Positions 32,512 to 42,010 are shown, counted from the stretch's first letter. The stretch: 64,000 nt of DNA from Pedobacter nutrimenti (GCF_003208655.1 NZ_QKLU01000003.1:633745-697744), one strand, 5' to 3'. Notes: generated by a model from the letters alone, not told the origin. Made by a program: numbers and translations.

Positions 32512-35500
32512 ATGAGTGGCGGTAATCAGCAGCATATAATTGAAAGGCAGGTGTTTGAACTGGAATACTTTTCCAGAGAAAAAGTGCCCATGCTGCAAGA
32601 CAGGTTAAGTAAACTTTTTAAGGAGAAGATTATTTTTTCACTGGAAAAATTATTTGACAGAATGATAGATCCTGCAGAACATTTTAATATGAGTTCCCTG
32701 GAAGTAGATATTGGTAAACTGAATGAAAACTGGGACGAAGAAGAGTTCGTAGAGCGGATCATCAGGGCTGTGGAGGAAGAGTTGTCATTTAAAATAACAA
32801 GGGCGTTAAATGATTCTGGTTACAGGTCCAGTATTCAGGGGCAGGACCCAGGAAACAGGTCTCTGCGCTTACTGGACCATTTTCTTTTAAATGGCAGTCT
32901 GCCCTGGTGGGCTGCCGCCGTAGAAAGGCCCGATTGGAAAAAGCTGTTGAGCGGATTGTTTTTTTCCGCAAAACCAGAACTTAAAGCCTTGATTTTAAAA
33001 TCAGCCAAACTTCCGCACGTTCGTTCCCGACTTGTTTATCAGTTTGATGAGCCTTCTATTCATATTGCCCTGCAATTGATTGAACCTGATCATTCAGATT
33101 ACATCATTGCTTTTCATAAAGACCTGACAAAGACGCAAGAAGAACAACAAATTGTTAAAAACGATACCCAATCGTTTGAAAAAGCGGTATGGGAGTTTAT
33201 TCTGGAATATTTACTGCTCGAAAATCAGTCTGTTTTTAACAAACTCAGTTTTGCTGAAGCAACTTTAAAACGGTTGGCGGCCTACTATAATATTTCTTTT
33301 GCACAGGTGTTGTCTTTATTTGTCAGTGCCATTCCAAAGCTGAGCCGAAAAGTAACAACAGACTTATTTGAATTGCTTTTGACCCTTTCTGTTGAGTACG
33401 ACTCAAAAGCTTTTCCTTACGGACCGGGGGCTACTAAAGAAGTAAAAGCTTTTGCCACTGAGCGGATTTCCGAAAATCAAATCACTGATGAGCTGGTTTT
33501 AGAATTAATCGGTTACTACCTGGTTTATGGAAGTATACCAGCGGTTCTGGGCTGGGCCGATGCCGCTTATTTAAAAAAGAACATCCAGTACTTGATGAAC
33601 AAACAGGAGCAAGGCTTGCTTCATTTGTTTTCGCAGCAGCTCAGCGCTCCGCTGGTGTTTCAAAGATTATTGAAACTTTTTACTTTTGATGAACTGTACA
33701 GTTTGGCAAAGTCGATGCATGCTCCGCTCTGGCTTCCACCGGTTGGTTTTTTTGCAGAGCTGATAAAAATGGCCAGCTTGGAATATGAGCTTCATCACGA
33801 CCATTCCCTGGAAATCGTTCTGGGCACCTTATTGCTCAATGGCCTGCCAGGCAAAAACAGACATTCCGTTAACGACTTTAGTGATTATATTGAATACCTT
33901 TTCCTGCACCTTCCTGTTCCCAGGTCCAGAATAACAGATTTATTAGAGCCATATAAAAGTGAGGTGCTTAACCTTCATGATTTGCTTAAAAAGGCGGCAT
34001 CTGAAGGGGTAAACAGCCTGGAAAAAGACAGGTCAGAAAATGACATTGAAGCGTTTTCCTCTTTTTGGGCTGAAGCAAAAAAAATATACAGACAGGATCT
34101 TTTCAGATACAGTTTAGAGCATGGGTATTCGCCCTGGTGGATCGGTAAAGATACCTTACAGGACTTTGATCAGTTTTTTGAATCCATAACGGAATCTGAC
34201 CCGGGTTTCGTCATAAGCATCATCAGGTATTCAGGAGCCAATGATACTGCAAAATGCCATTTGTTGATGCTGGTGAGTACTGAAAACCTGCTGGCTGGAT
34301 TTTCAAAACTGTTTCCAGGATCAGAACAGGGAAAGCAGGCCTGGCTTTACCTCAGAAAAAGCTTATTGGAAATACATATGGCCAGCTCCAATGATTTTTT
34401 AAGAATAGAAAAAAACCTTGCCGGTCTGTTTTGGGAGGCGCTTAAATCTTCAGGTTATGCTGGTTTTAATGTCCGGAATTTTTTGAAAAATGTCATTGAC
34501 TACCTGGCTGTTTTTGAGCGTGTTTCCCTGGAAAAATTAATAATGGCGATCCGGATGAGCTCCGGGGCCATGGCACAGGAATTTAATGGTCAGGTGATGG
34601 ATTCCCGAAATAAGGGGCGCATTCTTTCTGCCAGTGTTTTGCAGCAAAAATCTTTTTACGAAGTGATTGGTCAGTCTGTTCAATCATATTTTGCAGTACA
34701 TAATTCCTGGCTTCAATACAGTTTAACCCATAATGCGAAGCAGCCAGATGGGCAAATTTTAAAAATTTATGCCCATTTCCTGGAATCTGGTCATTTGCCT
34801 TTTGAATATGGATTTACCGAAAAGGACAGCATGTTGTTTCGGGCGGGCATCAGGTCTTACCTGAAGGACCCGTATTTTGCAGATCATCGTACGAAACTGT
34901 TGTCTGCTGAACAAGACTTGCGCTTGTTTGAACAGTTGTTCCTTGAAAAGGGTGTTACACCCGATACCATAAGGTTAAAGTCAGGTGTTTCTGTAGGGGC
35001 AGAGTTGTTGAAAAGCATTTTAAGCAGTACCGCCCTGGTTATTCCACAAGGCCTTTTGGGCAATGATGCCCAGCTCGCTTTAAGGGCAATCCGCCACTTT
35101 ATGCTCGGTGGATCACTACCTGCCCATTATACTTTTAGCAACGAAAGGCAGGAACTGGCCTTGCTGAAACAATTGATAAAAAAAGGAAATGAGGAAGATC
35201 ACAACTTGCTTTCCGAAATTTTTCAAACAGCTGCTTACCAGCCGCAAGCCTTAATGAAACTCATGCAGCTGGTTTACCTGCCACCCGCTGACGATATCCT
35301 TTCGGGTATGCTGGAAAATTTTGTCCATCGACATTTTATCCGGGCCTTTAGTGATTGGGGATTTATTCATAAAATGTGGGAAAATGAGCAGACCCATTCT
35401 GTTTTTTCCGGAATTAATTCCAAACGGATGGGGGCTTTTGTTAAATTACTGGCAAATGGCCAGCTCCGAGTGTACGTAGCCAAAAATAGTTCCATTGAAG

Positions 35501-36489
35501 AAATAACGGAACTGATTTATAAACAGAATACCAGCTGGGATAAGTTTCATTTACAGGAAATTAGATCTGGCTACCAATGGATGAGCAACCAGATGAGCGA
35601 TGCTCTTGAAAAAGAACATCTGGCCGTTTTGTTTAAAGAGTTTTTGCTCCTTCAATTGGTAGCTAAAGAGACTTTTCAGGATTCGGCCTGGTTTTTTGGG
35701 AACTTTTTAAAGTTTGTGTCTTCCAGACGAAATGTAATCTTTAAACAACTTTTGGAGGCAACGGCCAAAAAGGAAGCAGGGGGGCTTAGGGATCAGGAAC
35801 TGCCCGAGGGCCTTGAAGAGAAGCTGACCAATATGGCAGGGGAGTATTTTGCCAATAGCAAAGTCCGGGAAGAATTTGCGCAGGCGGAACTTCGGCTGCT
35901 TAAACAGTTTAATAAACAAGAGCTTTTTGAGCAGCCGGAACTGTTGAGTGATTACAATACGTTTGAAGATGATTTAGAATTATCCGGGGCCTCTTTTTTT
36001 ATTCAAAATGCAGGTTTAGTGATCCTTCATCCGTATCTTAAAACTTTTTTTATCAACCTGGGCCTGGTCAAAGAGGGAAAGTTTATCTCAAAAACAGCAA
36101 GGTTCAAAGCCATTCATGCTTTAGAGTTTTTAATTGATGGCTGCCTGGAGCATTCTGAAGATACATTGATGCTCAATAAAATACTATGTGGCTGGCCGGT
36201 AATGGCTCCTGTTCCTTTATCTGTAAAGCTGACAAAAGCACAGATCCAACATTGTGAAGATTTCATCAGTGCGGTGCTTTCCATGTGGGAGCAAATGAAA
36301 AATTCTTCACATTCAAACTTCAGGGGGGCATTTTTAAAGCGCGATGGCGTATTGAGAAATGAACAGGGCGACTGGAATTTAAGGATAGAACCGACCGGAT
36401 ATGACGTTTTGCTTCAAACCCTTCCCTGGGGTTATGGAGTGATTAAAAATGCATTTATGGAAACAACAATATATGTAGAATGGATATAA
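32512..36489 (+). CDS. eCIS tape-measure protein
   Basis: 1,325 residues, no signal peptide. N-terminus QHIIERQVFELEYFSREKVPMLQDRLSKLFKEKIIFSLEKLFDR matches the eCIS tape-measure family (PF19268 type), which sets particle length. Predicted largely helical. A recurring element, hydrophobic-x-x-G-x-L-P, occurs at least six times: HFLLNGSLPWW (~120), YYLVYGSIPAV (~335), TLLLNGLPG (~437), YSLEHGYSPWW (~533), HFLESGHLPFE (~757), HFMLGGSLPAH (~861), suggesting a repeated module. The C-terminus (AGLVILHPYLKTFFINLGLV... GWNLRIEPTGYDVLLQTLPWGYGVIKNAFM) is family-like. Overlaps the ATPase start by 10 bases. Confidence 0.88.
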   Translation: MSGGNQQHIIERQVFELEYFSREKVPMLQDRLSKLFKEKIIFSLEKLFDRMIDPAEHFNMSSLEVDIGKLNENWDEEEFVERIIRAVEEELSFKITRALNDSGYRSSIQGQDPGNRSLRLLDHFLLNGSLPWWAAAVERPDWKKLLSGLFFSAKPELKALILKSAKLPHVRSRLVYQFDEPSIHIALQLIEPDHSDYIIAFHKDLTKTQEEQQIVKNDTQSFEKAVWEFILEYLLLENQSVFNKLSFAEATLKRLAAYYNISFAQVLSLFVSAIPKLSRKVTTDLFELLLTLSVEYDSKAFPYGPGATKEVKAFATERISENQITDELVLELIGYYLVYGSIPAVLGWADAAYLKKNIQYLMNKQEQGLLHLFSQQLSAPLVFQRLLKLFTFDELYSLAKSMHAPLWLPPVGFFAELIKMASLEYELHHDHSLEIVLGTLLLNGLPGKNRHSVNDFSDYIEYLFLHLPVPRSRITDLLEPYKSEVLNLHDLLKKAASEGVNSLEKDRSENDIEAFSSFWAEAKKIYRQDLFRYSLEHGYSPWWIGKDTLQDFDQFFESITESDPGFVISIIRYSGANDTAKCHLLMLVSTENLLAGFSKLFPGSEQGKQAWLYLRKSLLEIHMASSNDFLRIEKNLAGLFWEALKSSGYAGFNVRNFLKNVIDYLAVFERVSLEKLIMAIRMSSGAMAQEFNGQVMDSRNKGRILSASVLQQKSFYEVIGQSVQSYFAVHNSWLQYSLTHNAKQPDGQILKIYAHFLESGHLPFEYGFTEKDSMLFRAGIRSYLKDPYFADHRTKLLSAEQDLRLFEQLFLEKGVTPDTIRLKSGVSVGAELLKSILSSTALVIPQGLLGNDAQLALRAIRHFMLGGSLPAHYTFSNERQELALLKQLIKKGNEEDHNLLSEIFQTAAYQPQALMKLMQLVYLPPADDILSGMLENFVHRHFIRAFSDWGFIHKMWENEQTHSVFSGINSKRMGAFVKLLANGQLRVYVAKNSSIEEITELIYKQNTSWDKFHLQEIRSGYQWMSNQMSDALEKEHLAVLFKEFLLLQLVAKETFQDSAWFFGNFLKFVSSRRNVIFKQLLEATAKKEAGGLRDQELPEGLEEKLTNMAGEYFANSKVREEFAQAELRLLKQFNKQELFEQPELLSDYNTFEDDLELSGASFFIQNAGLVILHPYLKTFFINLGLVKEGKFISKTARFKAIHALEFLIDGCLEHSEDTLMLNKILCGWPVMAPVPLSVKLTKAQIQHCEDFISAVLSMWEQMKNSSHSNFRGAFLKRDGVLRNEQGDWNLRIEPTGYDVLLQTLPWGYGVIKNAFMETTIYVEWI

Positions 36490-37838
36490 CACAGAGAGAA
36501 AAAAATGCCTGGGTAATTGATCAGGAACTCCTATGGCTTTCCAGGGTGATTGAAACCAGAATGCTGCTGTATTGGGGCAAAAAAAGCGAATTTTCCGATG
36601 TTTCGGAGCTTGAACCTAATGACCTGACCGGGGATGAATCACAATACGCCCTACTTATAAATGAACTTAAATTAAATGCGGTGCAACGGATTTGCCTGTT
36701 GATTGCATTGGCCCCACATTTTAAACCACATCTTCTGGATGTATTTTTTATAAAAAATGCCGATTACGATAGGGGCTTTACAGAGTTTGGTGGAATTAAA
36801 GGCAATAATCACGGAGGGTTTTTGCCTACAGGCGAAACCGCTGCCTTTATTATTGCCGGTAACGACATGGAAAAGAGGTTTGAAGTGCTGGGCTTTTTTA
36901 TGCAGGACCCTTTGTTTAATGAACTGAATATACTCGGTATTCAGCGCAGTGTTCCGGGTGAGCCTTTTTTAAGTGGCTTTTTGACCGTTTCCGATGAATA
37001 CCTGAACTATTTTATTACCGGCATAAATCATAAACCTTCTTATAGTACTGTTTTTCCTGCAAAGTTGTTGACTACGGCGCTCGAATGGGAACATCTTGTA
37101 CTGGAAGATCGTGTGATGGAGGAAGTGATGGAAATTTGTGACTGGCTGACGTATAAAGAGACATTGTTGTCAGAATGGAACATGGAGGGTAAATTAAAAC
37201 CTGGTTTTAGGGGATTGTTTTATGGCCCTCCGGGAACGGGTAAAACCCTTACGGCAAGTCTGCTCGGAAAAAAAACGGGTCTGGATGTTTACCGTATTGA
37301 TTTGTCTATGGTTGTTTCCAAGTTTATTGGTGAAACAGAAAAAAACCTCTCCAATATTTTTGACCAGGCAATCAATAAGAACTGGATCCTGTTTTTTGAT
37401 GAAGCAGACGCCTTATTTGGTAAACGGACCCAAACCTCCAGTTCAAATGACAGGCATGCAAACCAGGAAGTTTCTTATTTACTGCAAAGGGTAGAAGAAT
37501 TTCCGGGAATGGTAATTCTTGCCACCAATTTCGAAGCGAATATTGATGAGGCTTTCAGCAGAAGGTTTCAGGCAATGATCCATTTCCCCTTACCAGGGCC
37601 AAAGGAGCGTTTACGATTATGGAAGCAATCCTATTCAGAAAAAGCCGTATTTGAAGAAAATGTTCACCTGAAGGAAATCGCGGATAAACACGAACTATCG
37701 GGCGGGGCATTGATTAATATTGTGCGTTATTCCTCTCTGAAGGCCGTTAAAAGAGGCTCGAATATTATTCTTTACGAAGACATTCTGAACGGTTTGAGGA
37801 GGGAATTTAATAAGGATGGTAAAACGATTGTGATCTAA
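36480..37838 (+). CDS. AAA+ ATPase of the injection system (Afp15/Pvc15-like)
   Basis: 452 residues. The N-terminal ~220 residues are a winged-helix-like domain specific to these ATPases. The AAA+ core carries Walker A GPPGTGKT (249-256), Walker B with D307-E308 (WILFFDEADALFG), sensor 1 in MVILATNFEANIDEAFSRRF and an arginine finger in SRRF. Afp15 homologues are needed for particle assembly or stability and may load effectors. Last gene of the contiguous core operon; the reading frame is normal and full length. Confidence 0.95.
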   Translation: MDITQREKNAWVIDQELLWLSRVIETRMLLYWGKKSEFSDVSELEPNDLTGDESQYALLINELKLNAVQRICLLIALAPHFKPHLLDVFFIKNADYDRGFTEFGGIKGNNHGGFLPTGETAAFIIAGNDMEKRFEVLGFFMQDPLFNELNILGIQRSVPGEPFLSGFLTVSDEYLNYFITGINHKPSYSTVFPAKLLTTALEWEHLVLEDRVMEEVMEICDWLTYKETLLSEWNMEGKLKPGFRGLFYGPPGTGKTLTASLLGKKTGLDVYRIDLSMVVSKFIGETEKNLSNIFDQAINKNWILFFDEADALFGKRTQTSSSNDRHANQEVSYLLQRVEEFPGMVILATNFEANIDEAFSRRFQAMIHFPLPGPKERLRLWKQSYSEKAVFEENVHLKEIADKHELSGGALINIVRYSSLKAVKRGSNIILYEDILNGLRREFNKDGKTIVI

Positions 37839-37846
37839 TGTGAAGA

Positions 37847-37863
37847 TGTGGCTAAAAGCCACA
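37847..37863. terminator. Possible weak terminator after the eCIS operon
   Basis: 7-bp stem TGTGGCT/AGCCACA with a 3-base loop between the convergent ATPase and MaoC genes. No U-tract follows on either strand, so the call is tentative. Confidence 0.4.
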
Positions 37864-37866
37864 CCC

Positions 37867-38325
37867 TTAGATAAAATGATAAAGGAATACCACATCACCG
37901 CTATATGCCGGTTTTTGCTGACCTTTAATGGCAAGAGTGGCTTCAATAACCACCTTGGTTACTCCTCTTAAATTTGCAATTGAAGTCAGTTTAGCTTTGA
38001 GCTGTACTTCGTCATTGACCAGTACAGGCTGGCTAAACTTAAAGCGCTCAATACCATAGTTGATTTCCATTTTAATGTTACAGACATTTGCAATCTGTTT
38101 CCATAAATATGGAATTAAAGACAGCGTTAAATAGCCGTGCGCAATAGTGGTTTTAAATGGACTTTCTACGGCAGCCTTTTGCTGATCGGTGTGGATCCAT
38201 TGATGGTCTAAGGTTGCATCTGCAAATTTATTGATTTGTTCCTGGTCTATTTTATGCCAGTTGGAAACGCCTAATTCTTTGCCTAAATGCGATTGGTACT
38301 CTTCGAAATTGTTGATTATTAACAT
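37867..38325 (-). CDS. MaoC-family dehydratase
   Basis: 152 residues from the ATG at 38325 (MLIINNFEEYQSHLGKELGVSNWHKIDQEQINKFADATLDHQWIHTD). The hot-dog hydratase-2 motif is seen in FADATLDHQWIHTD (catalytic D and H) followed by PFKTTIAHGYLTLSLIP. Family members hydrate 2-enoyl-CoA to 3-hydroxyacyl-CoA. I rejected the in-frame ATG at 38466, which adds 47 poor residues. It is the only minus-strand gene between the core operon and the PLD gene and looks unrelated to the injection system. Confidence 0.88.
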   Translation of the reverse strand: MLIINNFEEYQSHLGKELGVSNWHKIDQEQINKFADATLDHQWIHTDQQKAAVESPFKTTIAHGYLTLSLIPYLWKQIANVCNIKMEINYGIERFKFSQPVLVNDEVQLKAKLTSIANLRGVTKVVIEATLAIKGQQKPAYSGDVVFLYHFI

Positions 38326-38513
38326 GTATACATTTTGCCGGGTAAAAAAATAAAATCTTGCCGCCGCTTCCCCCTCTTCAGTGTACGAGTATACGGTATA
38401 TTTGATGAATATCAGTGATAAATTTCTTAACGTAATAATAATTAGGAGTTTAGCTGTCAAATTCATAACTTTCTAAGAGTTGAAAAATGTTTTTCAATCC
38501 TTAATTAAAAATT

Positions 38514-40310
38514 ATGACAACCCCATTAACCTCTCTTGTCGTCAAAATTTTAAATGGCGATGCCAAAGCCCTGCTTGCTTTTAATCTCGATGAAAAAGAC
38601 ACCAAAGATCTGGCCGGTTTTACCATTTTGTGCCAGCCGGGAAACAGTGAACCTTATTATCTTTTTAACAAACTGCAGTTTGCCGACCCATCTCTCCACG
38701 CCCAGGTTGCAACTGAACCTGCAGCCTCGACCATTAACGCTCCTATCCAAAAATTCCGCTGGTTACATGTACCTGGTAATATTCATCAAAAGGATAAAGT
38801 GTTTTATGGAGACTATACTTATACTGTTACCCCACGATATTTTAATAAGGGACAACTTTTGCCTATTGACAGAAACTTAAGTGTAACCATAAGTACGCAG
38901 ATTTTAAAATTCGCAAAAGGAAATATAGAACTGGGCTTTACAAGAGGGTTTACCCAATCCCAGGCTTTTATCAAACATTTCGGTCCAAACTCCACATTCC
39001 GCCCAAAAAAGGGGGGCTTACTTTTTGATACCAGTGCCCAGGCCGGGATCAATACAGAAGGAGTGGCCTACAGCTTTCAGGATGAATACATTTGGTCGGG
39101 TTTCACCGCAAGGGAAAAGATCTTTGACCTGGTCAATGAGGTATTGCAGGACGAGTCTTTGTTTTTGGATGTATTTGCCTATGATTTGAACGAACCGGAT
39201 TTAATGAGTTCTTTTTTGCAATTGGCCAAAGAAGGAAGGATCCGTTTTATATTGGATGATGCAGCCTTACACCATGATCCTGCAAAACCCAAACCTGAAG
39301 ATCAGTTTGAAGTTCAGTTTCGTAAAGTAGATGTAAAGCCGGGTGGGATAAATGCAATCCAGAGGGGCAATTTTAAAAGGTATCAACACCATAAAGTGAT
39401 GGTGGTTTCTAAAGGAGCAAACCGTAAAGCGGTTAAAGTACTTAGCGGCTCAACCAATTTCTCCGTCACTGGTATGTATGTAAATTCTAACCACATTATT
39501 CTGTTTAAGGATCAGGCAATTGTAGCGCTTTACCAGCAATTGTTTAATACCGTTTGGGCACAAAAAGTTCAAATTTCACCTTTTATTGACTCGGTACTTT
39601 CTCAAAAAGAATACCCGCTGCACTCAGGGGACATCAGTTTGTTTTTTACTTTCGCTCCCCACAATGGCCAAAATGCTTTGGCAAACCTCAATAAAATTGT
39701 AAACAGGGTCAATGCCGAGCAGAGCAGCGTATTTTTTGCAGTGATGGGCACCGATCCGACAACTACCGGACCAGTGGCGCCCGCCCTGATTAACCTGCAC
39801 AAAAGAACCGATATTTTTTCGGCAGGTATTACAGATTCCAGCAACAGCCTAACCTATTACAAAGCTTCTTCGACCACGGGGATTCGGGTAACAGGTAAAC
39901 CGGGGAATACCTTATTGCCTCCGCCATTTGATAAAGAATTGTCCATTAGTTTCGGACACCAGGTGCATCATAAATTTATAGTGTGCGGGTTTAATACACC
40001 CAATGCAGTGGTTTGGTTAGGTTCCAGTAACCTGGCATTGGGCGGGGAAATGGAAAATGGCGATAACCTGATTGAAATCAGGGATAAAGACATTGCAACT
40101 GTGTTTGCATTGGAAGCAATTGCCCTTGTAGACCATTTTCAGTTCCGCAACAGACATGCTGCTCCAAAAAAAACAGCGTCTGATCCTGTGGAAAGTCTGC
40201 CAAAATCAAAATTGGCCGCTTATAACCTGTATACCGATAACAAATGGGCAAAATCCTATTATAAGGATGGTGATTTGCACAAGATGGACAGGGAATTGTT
40301 TGCACAATAA
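38514..40310 (+). CDS. Phospholipase-D-superfamily protein, candidate eCIS cargo
   Basis: 598 residues, no signal peptide or membrane helix. Two PLD half-sites: H292-H-K294 with GSTN at 312-315, and H485-H-K487 with GSSN at 503-506. The usual Asp of the HxK-x4-D motif is replaced (Ser, Gly), which also happens in active members, so the HxK/GS-x-N pair still forms a plausible active site. The N-terminal ~190 residues form a separate domain (VPGNIHQKDKVFYGDYTYTV). The reaction would be cleavage of a phosphodiester in lipid or nucleic acid. Position just downstream of a complete eCIS locus, where Afp and PVC put their toxins, and absence of a signal make it the best cargo candidate; this is inference. 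Confidence 0.85.
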   Translation: MTTPLTSLVVKILNGDAKALLAFNLDEKDTKDLAGFTILCQPGNSEPYYLFNKLQFADPSLHAQVATEPAASTINAPIQKFRWLHVPGNIHQKDKVFYGDYTYTVTPRYFNKGQLLPIDRNLSVTISTQILKFAKGNIELGFTRGFTQSQAFIKHFGPNSTFRPKKGGLLFDTSAQAGINTEGVAYSFQDEYIWSGFTAREKIFDLVNEVLQDESLFLDVFAYDLNEPDLMSSFLQLAKEGRIRFILDDAALHHDPAKPKPEDQFEVQFRKVDVKPGGINAIQRGNFKRYQHHKVMVVSKGANRKAVKVLSGSTNFSVTGMYVNSNHIILFKDQAIVALYQQLFNTVWAQKVQISPFIDSVLSQKEYPLHSGDISLFFTFAPHNGQNALANLNKIVNRVNAEQSSVFFAVMGTDPTTTGPVAPALINLHKRTDIFSAGITDSSNSLTYYKASSTTGIRVTGKPGNTLLPPPFDKELSISFGHQVHHKFIVCGFNTPNAVVWLGSSNLALGGEMENGDNLIEIRDKDIATVFALEAIALVDHFQFRNRHAAPKKTASDPVESLPKSKLAAYNLYTDNKWAKSYYKDGDLHKMDRELFAQ

Positions 40311-40350
40311 CTATCTTTAAGAAGAGTTCAATTAAAAGAGCTCCGGGAAT

Positions 40351-40857
40351 ATGGAAACGAGCATTTATCTGGATAAATTTGAAGCACTGGCCGGGCAATT
40401 GACAAGGGAATTGCCCGGCCAGGGGCAGCTGCAATGTAAAGCAGGAATGTGGTTAAACTCGGCAGTTTTAAAAATCCAGCGTACTTCCTGGCTTAACCCT
40501 TCTGCGGGGGTAAAACCTTTTGAGGAATCCATTTTTTTCTCACTTTGGATAAGTGAAGCATCCTTAAAAGAAAACAGATTGTATTACAATATTCATGCAC
40601 TCAAACTCAGGGAACTATCGGCCTATGTGATTAAAAGCCGGGAGTTTGCGGAAGCATTTCGCAAAGCCTTTAAAGCTTTTGAAAAAAGATGGCCAAATGT
40701 GCGAACCGATTTTGGTCCTCTGACCTTAATGGAAGGCTGGATAAAAATACCGGAAAAAACTTTTGAAAAAGACGTGCTGGCCTTGGCCCGTCAGTTTTTG
40801 GATATAGAGTTTATCATAAACGGTTTGTTGGAAGAGAGAAGAAAGGTTAAGGGTTAA
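40351..40857 (+). CDS. Uncharacterised protein downstream of the PLD gene
   Basis: 168 residues, no signal peptide, no recognised motif. Charged and mixed alpha/beta: METSIYLDKFEALAGQLTRE..., AFRKAFKAFEKRWPNVRTDFG, EKTFEKDVLALARQFLDIEFI. Begins 40 bases after the PLD stop in the same direction, so probably co-transcribed. Possible roles are an immunity protein, a chaperone for cargo loading, or an unrelated gene. Convergent with the TIG lipoprotein, 11 bases between stops. Confidence 0.7.
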   Translation: METSIYLDKFEALAGQLTRELPGQGQLQCKAGMWLNSAVLKIQRTSWLNPSAGVKPFEESIFFSLWISEASLKENRLYYNIHALKLRELSAYVIKSREFAEAFRKAFKAFEKRWPNVRTDFGPLTLMEGWIKIPEKTFEKDVLALARQFLDIEFIINGLLEERRKVKG

Positions 40858-40868
40858 CTGAAGGAGGC

Positions 40869-41507
40869 TTACATAATAGTAATCTTTTTTGGTGCATCTA
40901 TTAAAATGTGTTTATAGCTGCGATTGGGACGGGGAACCAGGATCATAAAATATTCTGAAATTGATTTTTCGGGCACAATAGCCTTAATGGTCTGCGTATC
41001 AATGTAAGTGATGTTCGCGCGTAATCCTGCACCACCTGCTGCCATAAAATATACAATCGTTTTGTCTGGGTCCGGGATGAAATTTAGCCCTTTAATGGTC
41101 AATATTTCACCTATGTGTATTTTTTCAGGGCTAAAGGATAAAATTCTGGGGTAAGCAGGTGCATAAATTACACTCAAATCCTCACGCCCATGGCTTGCAA
41201 TTTTTACCTCTGCGCTTAAATAATTGGTGTCAAATGTTTTTGGTGGAATACGTACTTTTATTATGTCTTCTGTTATTAAAGTACCAGGAGATTCTACGTC
41301 CCGGATTGTAATTCTGTTTTCGGTGGCAATCTTATTAAAATTTTTTCCGTACAAAAGGATATCTGATCCATTATCTGCATAACCAGGCAGAATAGAATCA
41401 ATAAGCGGCTGGCCAATATACACCGACGTTTTTTTTGTGCAGGCTGTTGTTAAAAAGAGCATGCACAAAACCATAAAAAAGTCGCACCAGCTTTTGATAA
41501 TTTTCAT
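40869..41507 (-). CDS. IPT/TIG-domain lipoprotein 1
   Basis: 212 residues. Signal with lipobox-like end (LFLTTAC-TKKTS), so membrane-anchored. Two IPT/TIG domains: the first from GQPLIDSILPGYADNGSDILLYGKNF, the second from YPRILSFSPEKIHIGEILTIKGLNF. TIG-containing lipoproteins bind glycans or act as surface structure (for example SusE-like or the stalk of surface glycan-binding proteins). A paralogue of the 42063-42698 gene, which has the same plan and length. No SusC/SusD beside it. Confidence 0.88.
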   Translation of the reverse strand: MKIIKSWCDFFMVLCMLFLTTACTKKTSVYIGQPLIDSILPGYADNGSDILLYGKNFNKIATENRITIRDVESPGTLITEDIIKVRIPPKTFDTNYLSAEVKIASHGREDLSVIYAPAYPRILSFSPEKIHIGEILTIKGLNFIPDPDKTIVYFMAAGGAGLRANITYIDTQTIKAIVPEKSISEYFMILVPRPNRSYKHILIDAPKKITIM

Positions 41508-41521
41508 TTATATTATTGAAT

Positions 41522-41535
41522 ATTAATCGATTAAT
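41522..41535. promoter_or_regulatory. 14-bp palindrome in a divergent promoter region
   Basis: ATTAATCGATTAAT is a perfect palindrome 15 bases from the TIG lipoprotein 1 start. A second, GGACTAGTCC, is at 41566-41575; GGACTAGTC recurs at 42743-42751 upstream of TIG lipoprotein 2, hinting at a shared regulator. Confidence 0.35.
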
Positions 41536-41663
41536 CTATTTTATATACAATTGACGGCGGTTCAAGGACTAGTCCGGTTGTTCTTTTTATCCATTAGGAT
41601 TCCCCGATTAATTATCTGATATTTAATTAAATAATTCTTTTTATTAACGCTTAAACCTTTTTT

Positions 41664-41996
41664 ATGAAAAAAGTACTTTTCATGCTTACGGCCGTTCTGG
41701 CTTGTAGCTCTTTTACACTTGTATCGGCGACCAGTGAAAACCGCACTGAAATCTCTAAATCTTTTATTGATCCTATTGGCGTTTTCAGGGGCAGTGCATA
41801 TGTGAGTTATAACGGTGTACAGACCCGCGTTCGTTTTTATGCCTGGGACGACAGCACCACAGAAATACTGGGTACTGCAATTGGTGAAGATTTTTGGGTA
41901 ACAGATGGCTATTTTTATACCGTTAATGGTGTTCAATACATTAACGCAACCATTTATACCACTGGCCAGACATTAACCTATAATGGGCCAATTTAG
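41664..41996 (+). CDS. Small secreted protein, 110 residues
   Basis: Signal peptide MKKVLFMLTAVLACSSFTLVSA, then a beta-rich mature part of about 85 residues (GVFRGSAYVSYNGVQTRVRFYAWDD... YTVNGVQYINATIYTTGQTLTYNGPI). No recognised family. It stands alone on the plus strand between two TIG lipoproteins on the minus strand and is followed by a strong terminator. Confidence 0.75.
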   Translation: MKKVLFMLTAVLACSSFTLVSATSENRTEISKSFIDPIGVFRGSAYVSYNGVQTRVRFYAWDDSTTEILGTAIGEDFWVTDGYFYTVNGVQYINATIYTTGQTLTYNGPI

Positions 41997-42010
41997 GTTT
42001 TAAACGAATT

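Noticed and set aside
17692..37838. Prophage or R-type pyocin remnant
   Set aside because: No capsid, portal, terminase, integrase or lysis genes; the AAA+ ATPase, DUF4255 cap and eCIS tape-measure gene point to an eCIS.
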